A stretch of DNA of 64,000 nt from Vitis vinifera (taxonomy: Eukaryota; Streptophyta; Magnoliopsida; Vitales; Vitaceae). How positions within the stretch are numbered: the stretch's first letter is position 1; every line of letters starts with the position of its first letter. A program made the translations under genes and the position numbers. Positions 11,537 through 22,553 of the stretch are shown piece after piece. The notes below the pieces were generated by a model that had not been told where the DNA came from, did not search any database, and saw only the letters and a list, made by a program, of their open reading frames with translations. The DNA lies in NCBI RefSeq assembly GCF_030704535.1, contig NC_081814.1, forward strand, positions 26,142,001 to 26,206,000. The letters are read 5' to 3'.

Positions 11537-13055
11537 ACAACCATATGTTTTGTTCATGTTCTTATCCAGAAGAATGTTGATAGTCTTCAAATCTCGATGA
11601 ATAATTCTCAATCTAGAGTACTAATGGAGATAAAGAAGTCCCTGAGCCACCCCTTGAATGATGTGAACCCATGCCTTCCAATTCAATACTGGATCCATCA
11701 AGTCCAGCCCTATGTTGTTTTTCCACATATCCCATGCCTAAAGGAAAGAAAATGTTCTTTTGATGCAAATTTCCAAAGAAGAAAAACAGATGTATAGTCC
11801 TTTTTATTGCATGCAAAGAACTTCAACTTAAAATTGACTAGTAAATCAAGAATTAGTATATTAGAACATTGTAGATTGTGTTACTCACATATCTAAGAAG
11901 ACTGAGTGAGTCACTTTGGTAAAATGTAGTATTCTTTTTGCCTCTTAGAATCTCCCGTAACAAGACCCTGAAGCTAAAGACATCTGATTTAGTTGAAAAT
12001 AGGCCTTCCAAAGCATATTCAAGGGACATGTAGCTAGCCACTAAATTTCATTATTAGAACAAATTATTTAGTGGTTGCTTTGTAACAAAAATGTATATAT
12101 ATATATAAAAAAAAAAAAGAAAGGCCATGTTGTGTGAGAATTCACATATTTTACACTTTGCAAGGATTCACTTACCAAGTCTCAATTATATTATTTGTTG
12201 CTATCAACTAATTTTCTCCAAAAATTCTTGCCAATCCAAAATCTGATATTTTGGGTTCATGTCCATATCCAAAAGAATGTTGCTAGCCTTCAAATCTCAA
12301 TGAATAACCCTCAATCTGGAGTACTGATGGAGATAAAGAAATCCCTGAGCAACCCCTTCAATTATGTGAATGTGTGTTTCCCAGTCCAAAATCCCATGTC
12401 TTGTAGGATCCATCCCAATTTTACACCAAATAAATACAAACTAGTGTCAGTAAATAAGAGGCCAACAACAATGAATGAAAAAAGCTTTTTATTGAGCATA
12501 GGATAAACAAAAGTTTAGATATGTTGAGAAGTACAAACCAAAAGGAAGAAATCTAAACTTTTATTAGCCATATACTCATAAACCAGTATCTTCTCATCTA
12601 GTTCAATGCAACAACCCAAAAGTCTAACAAGATTCTTATGTTGGAGCTTGGCTATAAGCATGGCTTCATTTTTTAACTCCTCCCATCCCCGTTCTTATCG
12701 TTTTGAAAGTCTTTTCACAACTACCCTCATATTGTCTTTGTTATTTTCCCTATCATTATGGTTGAAAGTTGCGGTATCGATCATTGACTTGAGAGATCTT
12801 AACACACATCGATCTTGGGGTTAAAGTTTCCATAACTTCTTCTAGAGTTATATTCCACCTTCAAAGAGAAAGAATCATAGCTTCCACTCTCTCTTCATCC
12901 ATTCCCACTAAAAGTGCATTAAGATCAAGGTTCAAGTCATCGAACAAAAAATTGTAGATTTACAAGACTTCCAACAACTTCGAAGTCATCTTCAAATCCC
13001 CAATTCTCATGCACCAACTACCAACCTTTCTTCAAATCCCTAACTCACCCATACT

Positions 13056-13082
13056 AGAGAGAGAGAGAGAGAAAGAGAGAGG
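13056..13082. repeat. (GA)n microsatellite
   Basis: A short GA-rich tract inside the relic region. The matching tract in unit 2 is at about 28075-28100. The flanks (12760-13560) match no family I recognise. Confidence 0.8.
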
Positions 13083-14287
13083 AAGGCAGACAAAAGCAGG
13101 CGAGAATTGAGACCAAAATTAGAGAGATGAGGGACCAAATGCAGTGATGGCCGCTCATGTCAATGAAGGGGATCTTCTTATCACACCAATCACCACAACA
13201 GGACCATTGAAGACGCTCCACATCCATGATCGTTCTGAAGTTAGTGATACCATAACCTCTTCTTCTTATGCACCTCCAAGACTCAATCATGGGTTAGATT
13301 GATGTCTTTCTTCCTCTTCATCATGGTTATTGAGAAACTTTTCCTTTTGATGACAATCTTTGATTTTTTTAGAGGTTTTTTTGGTTTACATCTCCTTTGT
13401 TGTTCCTCTATTGTGATTTGAAAGTGAAAAAATGATTTCTTTTGTTAACTTGAATGGTTCAACCGAGTCAACTCGGAAGCTCCATTGAGATAACCGAGTT
13501 TAAGCGATTCCTGATTGAGTATGAGTCTATACGACTCAGCTAAGTAGTACTGGACTCGGCTTGTTCTTGAATCGATAGAATTAAAGGAATGCTTGGTGAA
13601 GGGATATGGTGTCTCCATTTATTTAATTTAATTGATTACTTATTTTTGGATTGCAAAATAATCGTGTTATTATTTATATGAAATATTGAATGAGTTTTGG
13701 GACATTTAAGGGCAAGAGTACTAAGTAGATTAATTATTTTTAATTAAATTCAAAACAATCTTAATTTGAAAGTTATTTGAATGGGAAATATATTTAGGAA
13801 CTAGTAAAAAGAAAATTCTTTAAATTTGATCCTTCTCAAATAATTGAAAAATATCTTTTTTCTCGGAAAATACTCATAAGTAGAAAATTTATCTCAAAAT
13901 TAGAAATTGAAGAACTTAGGGGCACATATTTTAATTAAACATGTCAATTTCAATTAAAATAAAAATAAATAAATAAAATATAGAAAAGGCGATAAGTGGA
14001 TAGTGATAGATCTGTGTTGACAGTAACAACCACAGATGGATTTGTGAATGAATAGTCTCGGTTAGCTACCCACACAATGGTTTGCTTTGAGATTTTCTTG
14101 TACCATATCCCCACATAATATTTTGTGGACTTTCTAGGAGAAAAGAATCCTAATTCAAAGTTACCAGCAACAAATATAATGGTATGAGAGGTTGTGAGTG
14201 ATTGACCTTGTAAGATTGTATCTATAAAGGCCTCAACAAATTGCCAGTGAAAACTTGAAGAAATAAGCAAGAAAACAAGATTAACAG

Positions 14288-17200
14288 TGTAACGCTCAAG
14301 TATTTTTTTTTTAAGGGTAATTTAGGAAATTACTAATAATAATTAAATTAGTTAATTAATTAATTTAATAAAGTGGAAGAGGGGTAAAAGTGTAATTTTA
14401 CGAATAAATACCCTAAGTATAAATTAGAAATTCTATTTCTTCCTGTTCTTTTATGAATAGAGTTCATGTTCGCAGAATTTTAGAGAACGTAGGTTGGAGT
14501 CAGATTTCAGGGTTGAAGAACAGATCTCTATAGGTAAGATTCTAACCCCTAGTTTAATATTTTAGATTCATTGATTAATTTCAAACACATTAGATATCTT
14601 TTGGAAAACCCAAATCTAGATTAGGGTTAGTTTTTTTTTTTTTTTTTAATTCGTTTTAATATCAATAGTAAAAAAATAAAAATTTAAGATTTTGATTTAT
14701 TGTTGGTATTTGGGAGATCTTAAGTTTTATTAGATGAAAAAAAAAAAAAGGTTCCTTGGAAGGTTTCGATTTTATATTAGGGTTAATTCTATTTTTTTTA
14801 AAAGTAAATAAATATATTGTTATTTGTGGTGGAAGGGATTAGAAAAAATTAATAAAAAGAAAAAATAAATAAATAAATAAGAAAAGAAGAGAACACGTGT
14901 GCACAGTACTGGAACAAAGAATAGAAAAAAAAAACAAGAGACGCGTGTGCACACTAGAAGGAAGGAAAAAAAAACAGGTGGGGCGTGACAGTGCTATGGA
15001 GGCTTTTATATATATATATATAATGAATCATCATTAGGCAAAAAAAAAAAACTTGTTTTTTGGTGTGTACCCGAGATGAGTAATGGTTGGGTGGCTATTG
15101 AATTGGATAATTAAAAAAATAATGATATTTAGTTTTAGATTAATAAATAAGATAAGAGTAATAATGGTCTTTTTGTAATAAATAGAATGAGAGATTTAGC
15201 AATATATATATATAGAATTTTATAATAAAATAAAATTGTAATTTAATTAAATTAGTAATGTGTTATTAGAAACAAATTGAGAATTTATTAATTTTATTTA
15301 AATAAGGAATAGATTAGTTAAATTATAGATAAATAGTAATAATTATTTCTCTTATGTTATATTAGGAGAATAGTAGATTTTTCCAGAATTATTTTTCTCT
15401 CAAGCTTTCAAGGTCTTTGCATAATTTGAGGTAAGGGAAGTTAATGCAATATTTATAAAATTAACTTATTTTATATGTTATTTTGAATTGTGGAAAAGAA
15501 AATGATATTTTGTTACCATGCATGGATCAAACTGTTTTGCACTAAATATTATGTTGGAATATTTTGTTTTATTTATGACACAAAATATGGAGATATTACG
15601 TTGTGTAAATTTGAATACTTGAACAAAAACATCACTCTGGTTTATTTGGCCCTTGTCAACGGGATATAATAGTTGACTATTCGGCCCTGTCAACGGGATA
15701 TAATAGTTGACCTTTACATTTCATGGTGGGAATGTAATTGATTTGGACCCCAGCCTCTAGGGGTTTGGTTAGAGGTTACTAGTACTAGTAGTGTTTGGTT
15801 CTATCTACCAGGAACAATTTGAGGCTAGCCACCCATTTGAAAAGTCCCACCTAACTGGGTATTTGATATTTGATAACCAGAGTAATGAAAATTGAATGGA
15901 TTTGATTGAATCTTATGTGAAAGTGTTTGAATTTGATATGAAAATGGTTGGTTGAAATTAGGAATGGCAATTTCGCGGGTTTTTCGGGTCACCCACCCCT
16001 TCCCGCCCTGATTAGAACGGGTATGGGAGCATAGAAATGGGATGGGTTCAGGTTTTAAAAAAAAACCCGAATTGGGTTCGGGGCGGGATCGGGTTTAGTA
16101 ACAATATGCCCCGCCCCGCCCCGAATATGAAATTACAAGTTTACCCCCACCTATAAATATTTGCTTCCTATCCTTTCTGGTCTTCCTCTCCCGTTTTAGG
16201 TTTTTTTTCTCTCGTTTTAAGGTTCTCGTTCCTGGGGTTGTTGATGAGAACACAAGTGATGATGGAGACGGAGCTGTCCCGAATCACCTGAGACGACCTC
16301 ATCATACTAGATTGCCTCGACCCCTTTCTATACCAGTTTCCAGTGTGAAGAAATGGCTTCCGCAAATCCCTCCCATCCTCGTTCTCGTCCCTGAAACTCA
16401 TCCCTAATATGCAATCAGCAACTCAAGTGTTCGTCAAAATGCTAAAAGATGGTGTGTTTTGGACAGTTGGAGTACTCAATGCAGAAATCCATCAATAATC
16501 CACCCGAAACTGCCATTTTCTCCATGGGAATCATTTTAGGTATTTTTTTTTTTGGAATTTTGATTTTTTGGTTTTGGGTGTTTTTTTGTCAGTTTTTGGG
16601 CAAAAGATGAGAGATTTGAATGTTGATTTGTTTGGTTTGGGGTGTTTTTTTTGTCAATTTCTGGGCAAAAGATGAGAAATTTGTTGGTGATATTTGGGAT
16701 TGTCCAGATTTGTAATCTGGTGGCAACAAGGTGGTCTTTTTGCTAATTTATTTTCCTCATTTCAGCAATTTGTAACTCATTGTTTTCACCTGTTTTTGGG
16801 CAACTCGGGTCGGAATGGCTGGGGATGGAATTTTGATTATTATTTCAAAACGGGGATGAGATTACATACCCCGCCCCGCCCCGGGTTTGGGACGGGGATG
16901 AGATTTGTTTTGAATAAACGGGACGAGGTTGGGATGAGGGCGACCCGTCCCGTTGCCATTCCTAGTTGAAATTTGAATATATTGGTATTTTTGAAACTTT
17001 GATATTTGATGAGAAAAAAAAATGATATCTTCTATTTGAAATGAAAATATTTGATCCATGAACTGCATTAATATTCCTTATTGGGCTGTGAGCTCATTCC
17101 CAATTGTTGAAAATTTTTCAGGTACCTTTAATTCGGGCGAGGAGTGATGACTAGGCGGGAAAGTTGGTCATCATTAGGATTTTTCTTAGGATGTTATTTT

Positions 17201-17570
17201 TTAACATTGTTAGCTTATAAGTTTATGTTCATTTGGTTTATTTAGTTTTTGGAAGCTATTTAGATATTGAGCTTTTAAATTTTTTTTTTTATGATAGATT
17301 GAAGTTGAGATTTGGAGATTATAAAAATTCGTTAGTACTTGATTTGTTGAGTTGCAATCTATTTGGATAATGGATTTTGGTTGATGGATGCTTAGTTCTA
17401 AAGTTAAATTTGGAGATTTTAGAATTTTGTTCTACTACTCTGAACAGGTTTTTGATAATTGGTTACTTCCAATTACAATATGATTATTTGGATCAGGTTA
17501 TACTTTAAGCCTTCGGGTTTGAGGTGTAAAATGACCGTCACGCCCTTGGAGTGGGTCTTGGGGCGTGACA
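14288..17570. mobile_element. TG...CA element with 5-bp target duplication (solo-LTR-like), unit 1
   Basis: The element begins TGTAACGCTCAAG and ends CTTGGGGCGTGACA, so the ends are imperfect inverted repeats with TG/CA termini. It splits the first exon of the SRLK relic exactly: flanks are AACAG before and AGTAG after, while unit 2 shows a perfect AGCAG on both sides. A 5-bp duplication and TG/CA ends are LTR-retroelement features. I found no second LTR, primer site or pol frame, so a single large solo LTR (about 2.27 kb without the nested hAT) is the simplest reading. A TATAAAT lies near 14419. ORFs inside are short and AT-biased. Confidence 0.75.
15959..16964. mobile_element. Non-autonomous hAT-like element, nested, unit 1
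   Basis: The ends TAGGAATGGCAA and TTGCCATTCCTA are a perfect 12-bp inverted pair, followed inward by GC-rich GGG/CCC blocks (CCCGCCCCGCCCCG types). The 8-bp sequence GTTGAAAT stands immediately outside both ends (15951-15958 and 16965-16972), which is the target duplication length of hAT transposons. At 1006 bp with no transposase frame, it must be mobilised in trans. It sits inside the 3.3-kb TG...CA element. Confidence 0.9.
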
Positions 17571-17640
17571 AGTAGACCACCTTCTGGTTGAAATTTTGAT
17601 GTTACCTATAACTCATAAGTAGGATTTAAGCAGCCCATCA

Positions 17641-17875
17641 ATAATCTTATGGCCATCCAAAACAGGCAGTGGCAGACCTGTGGCCCAGCCACTGGTGAGT
17701 CGAAATCTCCTTTCCACTGACTTTCCTTTCAATATATCTTCTAGGAAAATTCTACAGCCCTGTGTGGTAGCAATAGAAGAACATCTTCCATTCTTCCCTT
17801 TCTTCCATTCTTTCCCTTTACATTCATCATCGCAGCTGTCCTGGAAGATATCCAACTCATAGAGTTAATCAAACA
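17641..17875 (-). other. Relic of an SRLK promoter region, unit 1
   Basis: This stretch resembles the 200 bp upstream of copies A-C (GCCATCCAAAACAGGCAG, then the TCTCCTTTCCACTG phrase). It therefore belongs to the upstream region of the SRLK pseudogene. Unit 2 carries about 150 bp more here (about 32800-32950), including a partial repeat of the phrase TTCTACAGC.CTGTGTGGTAG. Confidence 0.65.
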
Positions 17876-20800
17876 TAAAAAAATTATTTTCTTTTTTTTT
17901 TCTTTTTTTGATTTGTTTATAGATGATTTTTTACTTTTATTTTTATGGTTATTGGTTTCTTCGATGATGATTTTTTACGATATATAAATCCATTTTAACT
18001 TTGTTGTTAGATGGATTAATTTTTAATTTTTAATCTTATTTAGACAATTTATCTTTAAATAATAGAATTGGTTGTTATAATTCTTATCATTTTTATTAAA
18101 TTCTAATTCTAATTCAATAAAATAAATACGGTCAAAAATTTGAAATTGACGGGTTGCGAACTTTTATTATAATTGTCTTGACTGATTTACATTCTCTAGA
18201 GGTAAGACACGAAAGAGTTGTTTTCGATACCATACTATTAATGTTTGACCCATTTGTTCATTTATCATTTTTCAAAGGGAGAATTACCAAAGATGGTGGG
18301 CTCCATACTGCTAATGTTTGACCCGTTTGTTCATATCTCATTTTTCAAAAGGAGAATTATCAAATATGATGGGCTCTGATTGATAATGAGTCATCAACTT
18401 GATAATCTTTCATATGCTTCAAAATATAAAAACTCAAATATACCCTTATGTCTTTTATTTTAAAGTCAAGCATATCCTTATTTGGCCTTTTCCCTATTTT
18501 GTATTTTATTTATTTTATTTTATTTTTTAATTATTATTTTTAAAATATGAATAATAATCATAAAAATAAATAATATTAGTAAGAATGATATTAATAAATA
18601 ACATGAATAATTCAAAATATTAATATTATAAATAATAATATTAACATTAATAATAATAACAATGTGTAAAAAAGTATAAAAGAAAAACAATAAAAAGAAA
18701 AGTAAAATTAAATGAGAATAATAGGGAAAATGCAAAAATAATAATAATAATAAGGTACAATTAGAATTCCGAAATTATCAACTTTTGAAAGCTCTTGATA
18801 GGAATTTGTAAACATGGTGACCCTTTTGGGTCATTATCACTGGTAGCTTACCCTAAACGGGAATTCTTCTTTTTTGAAATTCATGTTGGACCTTTTCGCT
18901 AGATACAATTTAATAATTGGAAGAATACCACATGCATTTTTTGTATAGAAGGAGGTCCTCTTAGGATACAACATTGTTTAAAATCATTTATATAACTACA
19001 ATTTTTTTACCAATATCTTATTAAAAAAATGGAAAATAACAAAAATCCCCCATTAGGCCCACATTACTTCTTTGTATGCTGGCACAAAGTCACTTATGGG
19101 TGGAGGAAAAACATAAGAGATTTATTTTTTCAACCAAATTTAATATTAAGGTGGTTTTACCTTTTTTTTTTTTTTACTTAATTTTAATTTGAATTTAAAA
19201 CTAAATAGTATTTAATAACATTAACTAGTAAGTTATTTTTAAAAAGATTTTATTTTTATTAAATATTTAAGAAGTAAAAGAAAACCTATAAATTACTTTT
19301 AGCATCCAGAAAAGTCAAATATCATTTTTTATAATAAAAAAAATTAAAAAATAAGTAATATATTAACAAAATGTACAAAAACAAACTATTTGAAATCTAA
19401 AACAAAAATATTTTTCTATAAAAAAAATTTAAAAACAAACAGCACCTAATTTTTCATAATCATCTTTACATTCTTTTCTTTAAAAGAGATTTGTGTTCAA
19501 ATCCAACTCTACTATTTATTCTTGAGTGTCCATCAATGCTTGGTGGTACAGTGATTTCACATTTTCCTTTAGGGGGTGTTTGGTACATGGGAATAGGGAG
19601 TGAGAATAGACATCTTATTCCTTTTCTACCTTATTCCTATGTTTGGATAAATATTAAGAAGACGAAAATGGAATAAAAAATTATTCAGGCAGAAATCAAA
19701 TCCAACTTATAACTCGGATTTGCATTCATCAAAAGTAGGTGGTATTCTGATTCATTAAACTCATTTGATAATATAAAATAACCTAAATTACTATTTTACG
19801 CTCTTATCTCATTCTTCAAGCCTGATGTTTATTTTTTTTGTAAAGGTAGAGATTCATTCATCATCTACTTCTTATCTTCTTTGCAAAGTTAGAGACCCAC
19901 TCATCATCCAATTCTTTGCAACAAGTGATTCTTCCAAATTGAATTAATCAAACCTTCCACGACATTTAGAAAATTCAATTTCTTAGTAAAATATAATTCT
20001 ATAGCTTTTTTTGCATGACAAATTATTTAAAATTTTGATTAAAAAATGAATATTTAAAAATTTTTAAGGTTATAGATTTTATCGGATATGATATTTGTTG
20101 AAAATTAGAATAAATTTGAATTCTTTTATTTTCTTTTTTGGAAATAGGAAAAATATTTGCTAGTTTTAAGAATTTAAATATTATAATAAATGAGGTATTT
20201 GTCAAGTTCTTGAAAATCAATTTAATAAGTTTAGAAAATCATTTGAACGATAGATGCATGTCTTTTCTGGTTGGCTTCCGGGTCAATCTTCTACTGCAAG
20301 CCCCACTAAGGAATATAAACGTTTTTGCCACGATGTAAGCTTTGTTTGTAACGATGCCTTTTCATTTTAAGCTATGGGGATGAGGGTAGACTTCAAATTC
20401 CTCATCCACATCCTGAACTCCCTCAGATTTCTTGGCAACCAAATGGATTTTATTGAAATCATGTCCAATAAGAAAAGAAGGTTTTACGAGTACTCAACGT
20501 AAACCTTCGATTATAATATTTCTTCTCTTAAAAAAAATGTTAGATGATGTCACAGCATAAAAGGCAAAAAAATTCTGCAGCTGCTTTCCTTCCTCACTTT
20601 CCCTCTTGCCTACATGTTAATTAGTACTTATGCTTAGCTGTAGCATGTGCAGAAGCTCGTCTTTCCTAGTACTAGTTGAATATTTTCTGTAGCTCTGACG
20701 GTTGTATTTTACACTCTGGATTGGCAATGCATAAAAGCAGATTCAGTAGCAATTAAGATGGGAAGATGAGATACAATATTTTGAAAAAATAAAAACTATC

Positions 20801-21118
20801 TTGATAAATTAATGATTTATTAATTAATACACAATTAATATTCACTTAATTAATTGATTTTCCTTGTTCCCAAGCTATTAATTTATGGACGATTAGTTGT
20901 ATCTTAAAAGAAAAAAAGAAAAAAGAAATCTCAAAATGGTCTAAGACTTAAATGCATCTTCCCTGGATAAGCATAATTCAATGTAGCAGGTAGCAGAACT
21001 TGACCGTCATTTTCATCAAAGTCTTCCCTAATTTCTGTGGTTGAATAGATTAAACAACATTAGAGTGGCAGGAAATGATCCTTTTCATGCTGATGAATTG
21101 ATAGAAGAAATCAGATAC
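17876..21118. other. AT-rich intergenic DNA, unit 1
   Basis: No gene is supported. 18500-18760 is an extreme A/T low-complexity tract. 18225-18385 contains a local direct repeat (a phrase with TTTGACCC.TTTGTTCAT occurs twice). Long A/T tracts around 19150-19460 follow. Around 20385-20500 is a fragment that resembles 21695-21810, an older internal duplication. Everything has a close match in unit 2 at 32990-36242. Confidence 0.6.
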
Positions 21119-21238
21119 CTGATTTTCCCCAGCTGGGTCTGCTGCTTTTCTTTCCCTCAAAGTCTTGGAACCTCCCATGCACTGTATTTTGGAGAACCAT
21201 TCAGAAATGTTTTCAGATTTTCTGTCTCCAGAGGCCAT
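21119..21238 (-). CDS. Possible orphan first exon, 40 codons (unit 1)
   Basis: An ATG at 21238 opens 40 codons (start MASGDRKSEN) that end at a good donor site, CAG followed by GTATCTG. The peptide is hydrophilic and contains one Cys and a basic stretch (KTLRERKAA). The second unit keeps the same frame, length and donor at 36362-36243 with a few amino-acid changes and no stop. I do not recognise the family and found no convincing downstream exon on the - strand. It could be the severed first exon of a gene cut by the duplication, or chance. Confidence 0.3.
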
Positions 21239-21258
21239 TGGAAAAAAAAAAAAAAAAC

Positions 21259-22553
21259 TCATTCAATGCAGAGACCAACTACCATTCAAAGCAAGGTGTA
21301 GTAGTTTTGAAAGACCTTTTGTTAGGATTCCCTTCTAGATATATTTCCTTCTATGACTTTTCCAATTTGTATCGGACCTTTCTTCAATCTAGACCATGCC
21401 CAGAATGAGAAGAATTATGGAAAGAACACTAAATTCATGTACTTAAGGCCCCACTGGAATTAGATTTTCTATGCTGGACGGCAAAATAATTATCTACTTT
21501 TTGACTTGCTATATGTTATCTCTCCTAAAATATTCAATGAAACTGATTCCCAAGCCAAGCGCAGGGTCCCATAAATGACCATTATTTCACCCATTTTGCT
21601 TTTGAAGTCTATGTTGTAGAGATGAGAGAGGCTCAATGGGCTCGTTTAGCCCTACTTGAGCTTGAGCTTGAGCTTGAGCTTTCCATCATAAACTACAGAA
21701 ATTGTAGACTTCAAGTTATTTCTCTTTTGCATTTTCCTTAGTTTTCTCAGCAACCAAAGGGGTTTTACTCAAACTATGTCCAAACAAATGGGAAGTGTTA
21801 TAAGTCACAGGAAACGTTATACCACATTTTTTTTCTTCACTAAAATTGTTTGATCACTTTGGATTTGGAAGGCGAAAAATCTACATCTGCTTAATTAATT
21901 CCTCCCTTTCCCTCATGCCTATATGCTGAGTAGCTGAATTGTCTTCGCTATTGCTAGTTGAATGAAGCACTGTATGATATGAATCTGAACCTGAAGCTAA
22001 CCCTGCTTCTATTTACTCCCTGCCCCCATTATAGCTAAGTTAATACCTACACCTGGGTTCTGATAATTTCTTTCCCCACTGACATATCCATCAATTACAG
22101 CATCTTGTCCTCGTACCCCATTCCCCATACCAAAAACTGTTTCAAAATTATCTTCTTTCAGACGCCGAGTGAAAACTTAATTCACTTACTATGCTAATAT
22201 ATAAAATTACAGGAAAAGAAAAAAAAGTGGAAGGTGGATAGTTGACTCTCTATAGAGGGATTGGCCCTAAATGCGCCATTTGTTTTGAGCTCTGAAAATT
22301 GTCCTCCACTCTTTGGATTGATGAGGGAACAGATCATAATCAAATTAAATCCAAATTCAACTGGATAAAATCAGACTTCATAACAATTTCAGATAAAAAT
22401 ATTAGACACAGGTCTGAATGATTATTGAACTGTTTTGGAAGAAAAATTCACACAGATCACGTGTCCATTTCAATACATGAGCTATGAATTCGCAAAAACA
22501 ACGCAAGACAATATGCTGAAATTTAAGCATATTATTTTTTAAGTTCTGAACCA
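21259..22553. other. 3' flank of SRLK copy B, no gene seen
   Basis: The outer part matches 5969-6300 of unit 1. The middle (about 21550-22250) is not present there but is repeated in unit 3. A short run of about four TTGAGC hexamers stands at 21655-21680. No credible coding frame is seen. Confidence 0.6.

Larger units (their letters stand above)
11537..17640 (-). pseudogene. Shuffled SRLK pseudogene, unit 1
   Basis: Pieces of an SRLK gene lie in gene order on the - strand: the first few codons (about 17610-17571, start codon mutated to ATA), the lectin start (14287 to about 14009: [27 protein letters not shown]), then exon 4 (about 12752-12537), exon 5 (about 12413-12184), exon 6 (about 12036-11889, [20 protein letters not shown]), and a chimera in which the first part of exon 7 runs straight into a second exon 5 (about 11742-11537). 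Most of exon 1, the membrane exon and exon 3 are missing. A 3.3-kb transposon interrupts exon 1 at 14288-17570. It cannot code a receptor. It is more diverged from copies A-C than they are from each other, so it is the older duplicate. Confidence 0.85.
5969..21241. repeat. Tandem repeat unit 1 (~15.3 kb), contains SRLK copy A
   Basis: The sequence from GTTCAATGCAGG at 5969 reappears at about 21262 and again at about 36388, and the intervening 15 kb can be followed in register through both full units (for example 10560-20338 matches 25591-35463 almost base for base). Unit 1 holds SRLK copy A, an old SRLK pseudogene with nested transposons, about 3 kb of AT-rich DNA, and a short orphan exon at its end. 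It is about 790 bp longer than unit 2 in the kinase region, and its AT microsatellite is longer. Confidence 0.9.

Noticed and set aside
13054..13290. 78-codon ORF on the - strand within the SRLK relic (and 28050-28286)
   Set aside because: It reads through a GA microsatellite, differs in its C-terminal half between units because of indels, and has no known domain.
14288..14993. A possible 706-bp 5' LTR ending at GGGCGTGACA (14984-14993)
   Set aside because: No matching 3' copy of this stretch exists near 17570, and no primer binding site follows, so a two-LTR model for the 3.3-kb element is not supported.
16694..16969. 91-codon ORF inside the hAT element (and 31706-31981)
   Set aside because: It runs into the terminal inverted repeat and has no transposase motif.
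18520..18735. Leu/Ile/Phe-rich 71-codon ORF that looks like membrane helices (also 33643-33858)
   Set aside because: It is translated from an almost pure A/T low-complexity tract, which gives hydrophobic residues on any reading. Identity between units reflects the recent duplication only.
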